Assembly (NCBI RefSeq): GCF_040939455.1
Contig: NC_134117.1
Coordinates: forward strand, 65,556,501-65,620,500
Direction: 5' to 3'
DNA length: 64,000 bases
Source: Microcebus murinus
Taxonomy: Eukaryota; Chordata; Mammalia; Primates; Cheirogaleidae
Within the stretch, counting starts at the first letter, position 1; each line of letters opens with the position of its first letter. The notes under the pieces were generated by a model, which did no database searches, was not told where the DNA came from, and saw only the letters and a list, made by a program, of their open reading frames with translations. The translations under genes and the position numbers were made by a program. Shown here one piece after another: positions 49,733 to 62,607 of the stretch.

Positions 49733-51188
49733 ATTCTGTCAAATTTTAAGAACAAATGTACCTTATAGCTCATGGAAGAAAAAACACAAATCAAGACATT
49801 TTTGGGTTCCAAGTTGCCAAAGTATGGAACAAAATCTGTAAGAAGTACATTGCAGCCAATGCCAAATGGGACACCTGTTAATTTATTAGGAACTTCTAAG
49901 AATAGTAATGTCAAAAGTTACATCAAAAATAATGGCTCTGATTGTCCATCATCCCATTCATTTAATTGGAGAAAAGCAAATAAATACCAACTTAATGCAC
50001 AAGGTGCTGAAGAGCCCTGCAGTACTCAGAATTCACATGATAAATTAATTGATCCTGAAAAACATGCTCCTACTCAAGGAATGTTTGATAAAAATGGCAT
50101 AAAGGGAGGTTTGAAAAGTGTTTCTTTACTCACATCAAAGTTAGCAAAGCCATCCACTATGTTTGTATCATCAACAGAGGAGTTAAACCAAAAGTCTTTT
50201 TCTGGACCATCTAATTTGGGTAAATTCACCAAAGGCTCATTATTAGGAAGGACTTCATATTCTTCAGTCAGTGCTCCAAAATCACAGTTGAATGGATTTT
50301 ATGGAAACCGATCGGCTGGTAGCATACAAAGGCCAAGAGCAAACTCCTGTGCCACCAGAAGCAGTTCTGGAGAAAGCTTAGCACAGTCCCCAGATAATAT
50401 TAAATCTATTACTTGTGAAAAAATGGTAAGGTCACAAAGTTTTTCACATTCCATTCAGAATTCATTCCTTCCACCTTCATCTATAACCAGATCACATTCC
50501 TTCAATAGAGCTGTAGAGCTTACAAAGCCTTATCAGAACCAACAGCTATCCATTAGAGTGCCTCTACGGTCAAGTATGCTAACAAGAAATTCCCGGCAGT
50601 CAGAAGTACTCAATGGGAATGAACATTTGGGGTATGGATTTAACAGGCCTTATGCTGCTGGTGGAAAGAAATTGGCTTTACCAAACGGCCCAGCTGTAAC
50701 TTCCACTTTAGGTTATAGGATGGTTCATTCTTCTCTACTGAAATCTAGCCGACCTCCATTTTCTGGGACTATCACAGTGGATGGAAATAAAAACTCACCT
50801 GCTGATGCATGTATAGAGGAAGATGCTACAGTTTTGGCTAACGAGAGAGCTACTAGTAAGGACCAAAAACTAACTGAAAATGAAAGTTATAGAACAGAAA
50901 ATGACCAGACCGCAAAACATGATGTTAAAATTAGATACTTGAGTGATGATGTGGATGACATTTCTTTGTCTTCTTTGTCATCTTCTGATAAGAATGATTT
51001 AAGTGAAGACTTTAGTGATGATTTTATAGATATAGAAGACTCCAACAGAACAAGAATAACTCCAGAGGAAATTTCACTCAAAGAAGAAAAACATGAAAAT
51101 GTACCACCACAGGATATATTTGATTCCTCCAAGGAAAATGAAAAATCCTTCAGTAAAACTGATGAATGGATAGATATAAGTGTCTCTG
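49733..51188 (+). CDS. CCSER2: CCSER2 exon 2, with start codon and N-terminal 472 codons (partial gene)
   Basis: This exon encodes the N-terminal half of coiled-coil serine-rich protein 2 (FAM190B; Gcap14 in mouse). The family is described as a microtubule-associated cytoskeletal protein with a C-terminal coiled coil. The call rests on near-identity to the human protein as I recall it, from MEEKTQIKTFLGSKLPKYG onward. A pyrimidine-rich tract and AG at 49731-49732 precede the exon. The ATG is at 49772 with G at +4, after 39 nt of 5'UTR in this exon. Coding ends one base into a codon at 51188, followed by the donor GTAAAT. The protein is rich in Ser, Asn and Lys and looks disordered. S-K-L-P at residues 13-16 resembles an EB-binding SxIP/SxLP motif (inference). 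RSQSF and RSHSF at about residues 220-250 look like basophilic kinase or 14-3-3 sites (inference). An acidic/serine patch lies at about residues 386-425. No frameshift or stop is visible. Reading through the donor would add GKY and stop. Confidence 0.96.
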
Positions 51189-52640
<1,452 letters not shown>

Positions 52641-52837
52641 ACAGGAGTGAATGTACAAAACATACTTCTGGGAATAACTTGATTTCACCAGATACAGATT
52701 ACAGAGCTGGTTCTTCATTTGAACTCTCTCCATCTGATAGCTCTGATGGAACATACATGTGGGATGAAGAGGGCTTGGAACCCATTGGAAATGTCCATCC
52801 GGTTGGGAGCTATGAGTCTTCCGAAATGAACAGCATA
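52641..52837 (+). CDS. CCSER2: CCSER2 exon 3 (internal coding exon)
   Basis: This 197-bp coding exon lies 1,452 bp downstream of exon 2. The acceptor is a CT-rich tract ending in AG at 52639-52640. The first two bases, AC, complete the split codon left by exon 2 (G+AC, Asp). The frame then reads RSECTKHTSGNNLISPDTDY and later SSFELSPSDSSDGTYMWDEE, EPIGNVHPVGSYESS and EMNSI, matching human CCSER2 as I recall it. The exon ends at the codon for Ile, followed by the consensus donor GTATGT, so the next intron is phase 0. It brings the protein to residue 538 of a human form of roughly 830 residues. The expected next exon, starting with codons for DILNNLES, was not found between here and 64000, so the gene continues beyond the window. 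Confidence 0.95.
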
Positions 52838-52984
52838 GTATGTATGAATTTATATTTGTTTACATTACTATAGAGAGACCTTATTAGTTAATTAACTTAT
52901 TAGGAATTCATATTTGTTAAAGGCTTATAAAATATCTGATCCTAGTGTATAATAAATCATGGGGAATATGTAACAATTGACTTA

Positions 52985-53050
52985 AATATACTCACACATA
53001 TATATATACACACACATATATTCATCATACATACATACATATGTATATAC
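52985..53050. repeat. CA/TA-rich simple repeat
   Basis: Interrupted 'cacacatatatatatacaca' and 'catacatacatacatatgta' words lie just before MER20. Confidence 0.9.
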
Positions 53051-53074
53051 TATATTGGTCAGTTTAAGCTATGC

Positions 53075-53267
53075 CAGTGGTTCTCAAAGATGGGGGGAAG
53101 AGGGCAACATCTAGAGATTTTTGATTTTCACATTGACAAACAGTACTTGGCATCTAGTGGATAGAGGCCAAGGATGCTGCTTAACATTGTATAATGCACA
53201 GGACAGGCCCACACCGAAGAATTATCCAGCCTAAGATGGGAGTATTGCCACTGTTGAGAGACCCTGG
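53075..53267 (+). mobile_element. MER20 DNA transposon
   Basis: It starts CAGTGGTTCTCAAAGATGGG and contains 'ggcatctagtggatagaggc', 'atgctgcttaacattgtata' and 'gaagaattatccagcctaag'. It ends 'gttgagagaccctg'. Nearly full length. Confidence 0.92.
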
Positions 53268-54830
53268 GCTAGGCTATGTTGAGGTAGCATCGAAGTTCCA
53301 ACTCTTAGTGGCTTAACACAGTAAAACTTTATTTTTTACTGTTAGAAAGTCTGTTGAAGGTCTGGACAGCTCTCAGGGACAACTGTCTTTAGTGATATTA
53401 GCAGCTTTGATTTTGGGGCTTGACCATCTTTTGAAGCCCCTTCTTGTCACTGTGGTAGAGAGAAAGAGAGTGCCAGGGGATCTCACGCATGCTATTACTT
53501 GTGTTGGGCTGCAAGTGGCACATGGGGCTTTCAGTCACAATCTGTTGACGTGAACTAATTATATGCTCCCACATAAGTTAGTACGAAGGGGTCAGGAAGT
53601 GTAATCTTCCTGTGTGCCTGGAAGGTGAGGGAACCAGGTATAGGTAAGTGCTAGAAGACCTACTGTGCATTTATATGTGTGTATTTTAAGAAACATTGCA
53701 AATAATGTGGATAACATATCATATGAGTAAAGTGTAACTGGGGTGTTTAAAGTGACTCATTGTGAGTATTCAGTATATAGAATATTATTCAATAGTTGTA
53801 TGGGAAAATTGGCAGTCTTTGTGGACATATTAAATTCCAAGTGGATTTCAGGTAATATAATTTTCTATACTCATATAAACCTGTGACCTAAAAACAATAG
53901 ACATTGTTACGAGAAGCTTAAGTTGCATAAACGTAGAGAGTGCACTCATTTAATTTGGTGAGAGCATCTCATCTCCTTAGATAATGGAAGTTAAGAAAAG
54001 ATTGCAGTTTAGGGCCTTATGTGCTTTCTTACTAGGATTTTTAGAGTATGATTGAAGTGCAAATTAACATGGTGTCCAACAGATGGCGCAATAAGCCGCA
54101 TATTACTTGACATTTTTTTAGAGGTTCACCGTTTTCAGTTCATTGTTCCTGCGACTGATGACAAAGTAGCCTTCTCTCTAATAGAGTTCAGAGAGTGTAT
54201 CTGATTGACTGTTAGTCCTTAAGATCCATGAGTTTCATCCTTGATCATGTATGTGTGATGGGAAGCCATCAAAGTTCATTCTGTGCTTTGAAACAAGATG
54301 ATGTCTTAGTGTCTTTCTCTTCTTATTTAAAGGGAAGACAGTCTGAGAAAAGGAAGGAGGATTGATGACAAAAGTTGAGAAGAGTATGTTGAGATCTCTT
54401 GGTGTGATACTGGGTTTACCATTTTTGCTCTGAAGTTCTGTGAATATTTTGCTTTGTAAATTTTAAGCTTATTTTGTTGTGTACCTGTTTAGAATTGTTT
54501 TTTGGTGAATTGGACTTTGGTCGTTATTTAGTGATCTTCTCTATCCCTAGTTATGCTTTTTATCTTTAGACCACTTCCCCCCTCACATAGTAGTATATCT
54601 TACTGATTTTATTTTTATTTTGTCCCTCCTTTTACTATCAACCTTATTGATACATAGCAAATAGTTTATTATTTAAAAAAATATCAATTTGTCTTTTTCT
54701 CTTAACCAGTGGGTTTAGTTCTTTTATGTTTGCATTTATTGGTACACTTGGACTTTACTCTGCCATCTTAAACCATCTTTATTTAGCTTGTCTTGCTTTT
54801 TCTGTTTCTTCTTTTCCTTAAAGTGTTAGG
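53268..54830. other. Intron 3, unnamed ancient repeat then unassigned
   Basis: From about 53268 to 53660 the phrases 'aactcttagtggcttaacac' and 'gtgtaatcttcctgtgtgcc' belong to an old repeat I cannot name. The remainder shows no gene. CCAACAGATGGCGC at 54076 is a weak CTCF-like match. Confidence 0.4.
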
Positions 54831-55700
54831 GTGTGAGCTAGAGCAGGTGGGTTTTGAGAAAGATTTCTCCAGACAAAAATTAGGATAGAAACAAGAAAAA
54901 GTTTATTTTACTTTTTCCACACAGGAAAAAGGGCCAACACAGTGAAAGAGAGGGAGATAGTGTTGGCATAGAGAATAAGGTACTCAGGATTTTTATTTAG
55001 GGGGTGAAAAAGATTTATGACTGTAGCCAAATTAACAGGGTATTGCTGAATCTGCTCTGTAGCAGATGCAGCAGGATGTCAAAGTCCAAGAGTTGGCCCC
55101 CTGCCTTTTCTTGGAGGCAGGCTTTATGGTTAGAGATGTGACTCTGCCCTTGAGATAAGGCTGAGGCCTGAAGCTCGCACCACTGCTGTTCAGCCAGGAA
55201 CTCTGTAAAAAGCAAATTCTCAAAAGCATATTTTTTTTTTTTTGAGACAGAGTCTCGCTTTGTTGCCCAGGCTAGAGTGAGTGCCATGGCGTCAGCCTAG
55301 CTCACAGCAACCTCAAACTCCTGGGCTCGAGCGATCCTCCTGCCTCAGCCTCCCGAGTAGCTGGGACTACAGGCATGCACCCCCATGCCCGGCTAATTTT
55401 TTCTATATGTACTAGTTGGCCAATTAATTTCTTTCTATTTATAGTAGAGACGGGGGTCTTGCTCTTGCTCAGGCTGGTTTCAAACTCCTGACCTCGAGCA
55501 ATCCACCCGCCTCGGCCTCCCAGAGTGCTAGGATTACAGGCGTGAGCCACCGCGCCCGGCCTCAAATGCAAATTTAAAAGAAATAGATTTACATCTCTTT
55601 TCCATCTGTTCAGCTCTCTTTGGAAGTTGTGCAAAACAGAATTCCTGCAGGGTGCCTGTTATTGAGAGAATTCATATGATTGATCTTAAAATTGTGGGAT
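54831..55700 (-). mobile_element. Possible LTR (antisense) interrupted by an Alu
   Basis: The 'gaaacaagaaaaagtttatt' polyadenylation-like region, read in reverse, and a low density of stops suggest an LTR. It resumes after the Alu as 'gcaaaacagaattcctgcag'. The family was not recognised, so this is tentative. Confidence 0.35.
55231..55560 (-). mobile_element. Strepsirrhine-type Alu (antisense)
   Basis: A reverse dimer with 'tagttggccaattaatttct' linker. Flanks CTCAAAAGCATA and CTCAAATGCAAA are a diverged target duplication. Confidence 0.94.
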
Positions 55701-56094
55701 TAGATATTTTCCTGTTATTTTTTGTAAGGCTACCCCTTTATAAAGTAGCTTAAATTTAGTATCTATAACTCATCCCCAAAAGAACTGTAGCGTGTTATCA
55801 CTTTTCTTGATCTCTACAATGATGCTCATTTCAGTCCAGGTCACAAAAAGGAGCTTTCACTAGTATGTATGTCAACTGTGTCACTTCTAATACAGTCGAA
55901 ATCAACCCACTATTTAGTTCACCTGAAGTTTTTATAGGTAGACTTTCTCTTTGAAAGAAACAGTATGTTGCTGTACATTCTGGTACCAACTCCTAATCAT
56001 GTCAAGGACCCCAACAAATAGTTCTAGATGGACTACTTTGCATAATACTTGTCTAGAATCCTAGCTATTTATTTGTTGAAATGCTGTCAGTATT

Positions 56095-56877
56095 TTGCTG
56101 AGGTATAATTTATGTACAATAAAATGCACAAATCTTCTGCAGATAGCCCAGGCAGTTTTGATAAATGTATATGCTTGACAATCATCCAGCTTAAGATATA
56201 TTAATAGAGTATCATATCACTCCAAATTGTTCCCTTCCTGTTCCTTTCAGTCATTGTCTCACCCTGCAACCAGTGTTGATTGCTTTTACTGTAGATTAGT
56301 TTTATCTGTTTTTGAATTCTATCTAAATGGAATCATAGACATATTTTATGTCTGGCTTCTTTTAATCAATATTATGCATTTGTCAGTTGTAGTTTGTTCA
56401 TTCTTACTATATCATAGTCCTTTGTTTGAATATGTATTTTATATGTATGTATTATAACTTATTTTATCCTATTGTATTGGGAATTTAGGTTATTTTCAGT
56501 TTTTTAGTGAATTGCACTATTGTGAAGATTTTGCTGTATGCTTTTTGGGGAACGTTTATTCATTTCTGTCGGTACAATATGTAGGAGAGGGATTCCTGGG
56601 TTATAGGCTATGCTTATGTATACAGATACCATTTTATCAAAGTGATCATACCTGTTTATACTCCCAATGGCAGTAAATGAACATTCCAGAAATGTCACTT
56701 TCTGTCTACACTTGTTATCTATCTTTTTGCATTTTTGCTATTCTGGTGGGGACATAGTAGTATTGCATTGAGATTTGTCTTGTGTTTTGTGATAAGTACT
56801 CATTGAACGCCTTCACATATGTTTATTGTGTATTAGGATATCCTTTTTGTGAAGTGCCTCTATTAGGTTATCAGTAT
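56095..56877 (-). mobile_element. Old L1M-type 3' region (antisense)
   Basis: 'gctgaggtataatttatgta', 'cccaggcagttttgataaat', 'ctatctaaatggaatcatag' and 'ttcctgggttataggctatg' are the reverse of old L1 3' text. Strongly diverged. The preceding 55701-56094 is unassigned. Confidence 0.65.
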
Positions 56878-57165
56878 TTATTTTATTTTTTTATTTTATT
56901 TTTTATTTTTTATTTCAGCATATTATGGGGGTACAAATGTTTACATTACATATGTTGCCTGTCTCCCTTTTCCCCCCCAGAGTCAAAGCTCTAAGCATGT
57001 CCATCCCTCAGATGTTGCACATCACACTCATTATGTATGTATATACCCATCCCTTCCTCCCCACTCCTGTCTGCCGGACGCCTGATAAGTGTTATTCCTG
57101 TATATCCACTTAGGTATTGATCAATTAATACCAATTTGCTGGTGAGAACATGTGGTGCTTCTTTT
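56878..57165 (-). mobile_element. Strepsirrhine-type L1 3' end (antisense, ~290 bp)
   Basis: A T/A-rich tail (56878-56916) is followed by 'tttcagcatattatgggggt' and the 3'UTR text 'ctgataagtgttattcctgt', ending near 'gtgagaacatgtggtg'. It has the same 3' end as the L1 at 9229. Confidence 0.88.
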
Positions 57166-57226
57166 TCTTTCTTTCTTTCTTTCGTTTTTTTTTTTTTTTT
57201 TTTTTTTGAGACAGAGTCTCACTATG
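57165..57226 (-). mobile_element. (TTTC)n plus severely truncated Alu
   Basis: Five CTTT/TTTC units and a poly(T) of about 21 bases are followed by only GAGACAGAGTCTCACTATG. This is the very end of an antisense Alu, cut off after about 19 bases. Confidence 0.8.
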
Positions 57227-57389
57227 TTTTAGATTTTACAATACCAATGTTATCTATAGAATTGGTTGGGGAAGTCACAAATCTTGCGCCTGTCAAGAAT
57301 GGATGGCACTTAAGCAGCAAGCAATTACAGAAGTAGGGAAGTTAGGGAACAATGGCTGGTTAACTTTTACCTATTTCTATGCTTCTATA

Positions 57390-57870
57390 GAAATCAGATT
57401 TCACTGTAGAAATGAGAATCATTATTCCTGCCTTAATGGCCTTACATTATTTTAATATAGGTGGTTTAAAGTTTTGCTATAAGTCTTCCAGCTTCATTTT
57501 TTTCCAGGATTTCCCTAGCTTCTTAGCTTTCCTTAGCCTTCTGTATTTCCATTTAAATATTAGAATAAGTTTGTCAGTTTCCATAAAGGACCTGCAGGGA
57601 TTTTGAATGGGATTGCATTGACTGTATAGATCAGTTAGGGGAGAATTGATATATCTATAGTAGTCTTCCAATTCATTAGTAAGGTATATTCCTCCATTTA
57701 TTTGGGACTTTAGAAATATTTCTTGCTGTTTGGTACTTTTCTATAAAATGTTACATGTATTTGATTTATTTTTAGATGTTTGATTTTTGGTATTGTTAAT
57801 AGTACCACTTTTATAATTTTATTTTCTAAGTTTTTGTCATATATACAAATTTACTTGGTTTTTGTCTTTT
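57390..57870 (-). mobile_element. Old L1 ORF2 fragment (antisense), left part
   Basis: 'gtcagtttccataaaggacc', 'ttgaatgggattgcattgac' and 'ttcctccatttatttgggac' are the reverse of L1 ORF2. It is continued after the LTR at 58763. Confidence 0.75.
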
Positions 57871-58762
57871 TAGGGCTCAGAAAACAGTAGCCCAAAATGA
57901 AGGTTTCAGAACTAGCCTCAGAAGCAGAAATTTTTCTCTGACCTTCTGTCTCTCAGTTGCATTCTCTCTCAAACCATAGAAACTACAATTGCTCTTCCCC
58001 AAGGCGGGTCATAGAAACCAGAACCTCTTCTCCTGAAGACAGGTATACAACCTAAAATTATTCTGTGTAAAAAACAGGCCATAAGGCCGGGCGCTGTGGC
58101 TCACGCCTGTAATCCTAGCTCTTGGGAGGCCGAGGCGGGCGGATTGCTCAAGGTCAGGAGTTCAAAACCAGCCTGAGCAAGAGCGAGACCCCATCTCTAC
58201 TATAAATAGAAAGAAATTAATTGGCCAACTGATATATATAGAAAAAATTAGCCGGGCATGGTGGCGCATGCCTGTAGTCCCAGCTACCCGGGAGGCTGAG
58301 GCAGAAGGATCACTCGAGCCCAGGAGTTTGAGGTTGCTGTGAGCTAGGCTGACGCCACGGCACTCACTCTAGCCTGGGCAACAAAGCGAGACTCTGTCTC
58401 CAAAAAAAAAAAAACAAAACAGGCCATAAAGAAATTATCCAACCTATCTTGTTTGACTGTAAGTCATAAGACTCCCATATGCTTATAGAGGCCAAGAAGA
58501 ATCTAGACAGACAACCCTTGCTGGGTTTCCCCACTCAGTCTGTGAGCATTAGATCATATTCTTTTTGTCCAATCATATTTCTAAATGGCTGTCCATACTT
58601 TGTTGCATAAAAATAGACAATTGCCCTGTTATATTTGGGTCTGAAGACTCCTGTGTATACACATTAAATCAATTTGTATGCCTTTTCTCCTATTAATCAG
58701 TCTGCCTTGTGTCAGTGATTTTTCAGTGACCCTTTAGGGGGCCAAGGTCCTTGGTCCCTGTA
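57871..58762 (+). mobile_element. ERV1-class LTR carrying an Alu
   Basis: It is recognisable by 'cccaaaatgaaggtttcaga', 'gctgggtttccccactcagt', 'gagcattagatcatattctt' and 'cacattaaatcaatttgtat', a MER4/MER61-like LTR from memory. It lies between two halves of an old antisense L1. No viral genes. Boundaries are approximate. Confidence 0.7.
58085..58415 (+). mobile_element. Strepsirrhine-type Alu inside the LTR
   Basis: A full dimer starting GGCCGGGCGCTGTGGC with the lemur-type linker. A perfect 14-bp duplication AAAACAGGCCATAA lies at 58071-58084 and 58416-58429. Confidence 0.96.
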
Positions 58763-59900
58763 GTCTGTTAACTTGTTCTTCCAATAATTTACCTATTAGT
58801 TCTAATAATTTGCCTGTGGATATTTTTGGAATGTCTGTGTGTACTATATAATCATACCATTTGCAAATTACCTCCCCATCCCACCTTGTTCCTATTGCAT
58901 TGGTTAGGACCACCAATATAATGTTCAATAAAATGGGGATAGAATTTCAGAGGGAAAGCTTTAAAGTTCACAACTATTAAAGTTTTTTGAGAGGGAGAGG
59001 AGAGGAGGGTTTTATCAGATTACCAAAGTTCTTTTTTATTTCATTTGCTAAATTTTTGTTTTGTGAAAAAATATTAAATTTTACCAAATGTGTTCTCTAT
59101 ATCTATTGAGATAATGAAATGATATTTTTTTTCTCTTAGTGTGGGGACTGCATTACTTTGTTTTCAAATATTAAACTACCTTCCCATTCCTAGTATACAT
59201 TCACTTAGTTGTGATGCATTATCTTTTTTAAATGTTAAATTTGATTTGCTAATATTTTATTAATGCTTTTTGTATTTATGTTCATGAGCAAGATTGTTCT
59301 GCTCTATAATTTTCTTTCCTTTTTATTTTTTTGGTGGTGGTGTCATGTTTTGGTATCAAGGTCTTGCTGTTCTCCATTTTTCTGACCTTTGGAAGAGTTT
59401 CTATACAATTGATGTTACTTTATCCTTAAGTATGTAGAAGAATTTACCAGAATTCAGCCTTTTGGACCTGGAGTTTTCTTTGTGAGAAGGTTTTTAATAA
59501 TAGATTTAATTTTTAAAATAGATATTGGCCCATTAAAATTTATATATATGTTTCTTCTTGTATTAGTTTTTGAGACTTTGTCCATTTCATCTGAATTTGT
59601 CATTTATTGGTACAAGTTGTTTAGAATTATCTTCTTATCTTTTTAAAGTCTTTAAGGTTTTATAATGATGTCTATTTTTTCCTTTCTGATATTGGTAATT
59701 GGTATTTCCTCTCTTTTTCTTCATTTCCAAGAACCAAATTTGGGCTTTGCTGATTTTTTGGTATTTGCTTATTTTCTATTTTATTGATTTCAGTTCATAT
59801 CTTTATTTCCTTCCTTCTACTTTAGTTTGTTTTTCTTTTCAAAAATTCTTGATATAACAAACTAGATAATTAATTTTCAGCCCTTTCCCCCCTCTTATAT
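58763..59900 (-). mobile_element. Old L1 ORF2 fragment (antisense), right part
   Basis: 'ataatcataccatttgcaaa', 'ctctatatctattgagataa', 'gttttggtatcaaggtcttg' and 'ccagaattcagccttttgga' are reverse L1 ORF2 phrases. They follow in order from the part left of the LTR. Confidence 0.75.
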
Positions 59901-60930
59901 GGATGTATTCTCATGAAGAGAAGGCTTTATTATGTAGTAAACAATACATTCAGTAAAACTCTAGTAGTAAATATAAGCAACGGGTTTCTTTTAATGTGCC
60001 TTATTTAAAAATAATGAGATCTAAGGCATGTTGTGTAGGTTGTCTTCATTTCTTTTTAACATTTAATGCATTTATGTTCCATGAACAATACACAATGGTT
60101 TTGTTTTACAATTTACATAAGTGACACAATGTTCTGCAACTTCTTTTTTTTTCTCAATTTTATGTTTTTGTGTACCCGTGTATTTATGTTGTAGTTCTAG
60201 TTTATTTTTACTGCTATATTATATTCTAACATTTGAATATATCAGTATTTTTCTGTCCCCCTAATCGACATTTGAGTTATTCTTCACTAGTAATAATAGT
60301 ATCTAGACAGCGCAGCAATGAACACTCTTATTCAATTCTCTTCGATCCTGTAAGTTAGAGTTTCTTTATGATATAAACCTAGCAATAGCATTCCAAGGAT
60401 ATAAACCTAGGAATAGTGTATTTTCAACTTTATTAGATGCTACCAAATTTCTTTCTAAAATGGTTTTACCAATTTATACTTCCCAGTAGTGACTGAGAGT
60501 TTCTGTTGTCCTCGTCTTCACTGCATATGCTGTTGTCTGACTTTAAAATTTTAACCAGTCTGGTGAGTGTGAAATGGTGTATCATTTATATTTACATTTA
60601 TATCATTACTGATTTTGTTATTTTTTCATGTATTTACTGGCTGTTTTGTTTTCTTTTATGTGAATTACTCTTACTGATATGGAAAAGTTTCTTATGTGGT
60701 TGGGATTTAATTCTTATTTAATGTGTTGCAGATAATCACTCAGCCCATGGCTTTTGTTTTAACTTTGTTTTTTATGTCTTTTACAATTCATAGTTTTTAA
60801 TTTTGATGTGATTAAATTTAGTAATGTTTTGCTTTATAGTTTTTACTTTATGTGCCTGTGTGTGTGTGTGTGTGTGTGTAAGACATCCTTTCCCATTGTA
60901 GGGCCATGCAAGTATTCTATGCATGGAGAA
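59901..60930 (-). other. Intron 3: old L1-like text and (TG)n
   Basis: Segments near 60160-60600 ('atgaacactcttattcaatt', 'ccagtctggtgagtgtgaaa') resemble a reverse old L1 3' region. A (TG)n microsatellite lies at 60857-60879. Confidence 0.5.
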
Positions 60931-61620
60931 ACATTATAGCATAGTGACTAAGAGCAAGGGCTCTGGAACAAGCCATATTAAAATCCCATCTCTGTCATGT
61001 AGTAGCTGTGTGTCCTGGGTCCTCTATGTTTGTTTGTTTTTTTCTTCTTTTTTTTTTTGAGACAGAGTCTCACTTTGTTGCCCAGGCTAGAGTGAGTGCT
61101 GTGGCATCAGCCTAGCTCACAGTAACCTCAAACTCCTAGGCCCAAGCAATCCAACTGCCTCAGCCTCCCAAGTAGCTGGGACTACAGGCATGCGCCAACA
61201 TGCCCGGCTAATTTTTTCTATGTATATGTTAGTTGGCCAATTAATTTCTATTTATAGTAGAGATAGGGTCTCGCTCTTGCTCAGGCTGTTTTCGAACTCC
61301 TGACCTTGAGCAATCCGCCCGCCTCAGCCTCCCAGAGAGGTAGCATTACAGGTGTGAGCCACTGCGCCCAGCTTCTTTTTTTAAATGAAGATAATAACAG
61401 TACCTAACTTCAGGCCTATGTTAAGAAGTCCATACCTGAATGGTATAATAGTCATATAATCCTCTTGTGATACTGGTTGGTGAGTATTTTGAGTATCATC
61501 TCTGACTACCTCATGGGATTACTGTGAATGTTAACTGAGGTTGTATGTATAAAACACTTATTAACTCCAGGAACATGGCAACACCTCAACAAATGTCAGC
61601 TATTTATTATTATTTTATAA
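60931..61620 (+). mobile_element. MIR split by an Alu
   Basis: Left: 'gcatagtgactaagagcaag', 'gtagtagctgtgtgtcctgg'. Right: 'tgaagataataacagtacct', 'gggattactgtgaatgttaa'. The Alu occupies 61045-61372. Confidence 0.7.
61045..61372 (-). mobile_element. Strepsirrhine-type Alu (antisense)
   Basis: A reverse dimer with 'tagttggccaattaatttct' linker. TTCTTTTTTT-type flanks are consistent with a target duplication in the MIR. Confidence 0.93.
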
Positions 61621-61739
61621 TCTTCTAATTATTTCAGTTTTTTTATGTTTAAGACTTTAATACCTCTGAAGTTGGCATGAGGCATAATAATTTACTCTCT
61701 TTAATATTCTTTCACAATATACTTAGGGTACTGTGCAGA

Positions 61740-62315
61740 AGAGAGTTAATTAACATAGCAGGCCTGAGATTGTCTCTCCTTAGATTGCCTGCTTGATAGG
61801 TTAACCCTTGCCTGGTAAACAGTTCCCTATATTGATATAAAACTTTTCAAAAATGGTAAGGGTGGTAGGTTTGCTGTGCCTAAAGTATTTGGACAAACAG
61901 TGTGATTTATGCTGGGTACCTGCTTTTCTTTTGGGAGTTTGGAATTTTGACATGTGCTAGGCAGAGGGTACCCACATACAGCCTCCAATAAAAACCATGA
62001 GTACTGAGTTTCTTAGGAAGGTCCAGGTTAGATGACACTTCACACACTTTGTGAGTATTGTCACAACTCATTGCTGGAGGAATTTAGCACATCTCTTGTG
62101 ACTCCATTAAGAGAGGACTCTTAAAAGCTTATACTTGGTTTCCTTCAGCCTTGCCCATGTGCCTTTCCTTTGCTTATTTTGCCTTATATCCTTTTGCCTA
62201 AATAAATCTTAGCTGTAAACATGATTGTATGCTGAATCCTGCAATTTCTCCTAGTGAATCATCTAACCTGGGGATGGGTTTGGGGACCTCTCGCCAGAGG
62301 TACTGATAATCCAGG
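61740..62315 (+). mobile_element. ERVL-type LTR (sense), approximate
   Basis: 'gcagagggtacccacataca', 'cctaaataaatcttagctgt' (polyadenylation signal) and 'tagtgaatcatctaacctgg' followed by 'ttggggacctctcgcc' resemble an ERVL LTR end. No coding remnants. The segment 62316-62607 after it is AT-rich and unassigned. Confidence 0.55.
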
Positions 62316-62607
62316 TAATCTTTGTTCACTGCATGATAGTATCTTTTTTTGTTCATCATCTTTTATATTTTTATTTTTTTATTTTATTTTTTAAAAAAGT
62401 GTAGGATATTTTATTTTTGCAAAGACAGATAATAAAACCAGACATATTAATAACACATCATCAAAATTAGACTTAAAATTTAGGTCATGGCTCTGTCCTG
62501 TTAAAAATGTTACAAAAATACATAATTAAAATACCACCCTGCTACTCTCTCTTGGGGAGGCTTATATTCAAGTTGACAAGAAGCACCCCAACATTTACAG
62601 ATATAGC

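Noticed and set aside
54076..54089. CCAACAGATGGCGC as a CTCF site
   Set aside because: Two mismatches at core positions make it too weak to claim without scoring.
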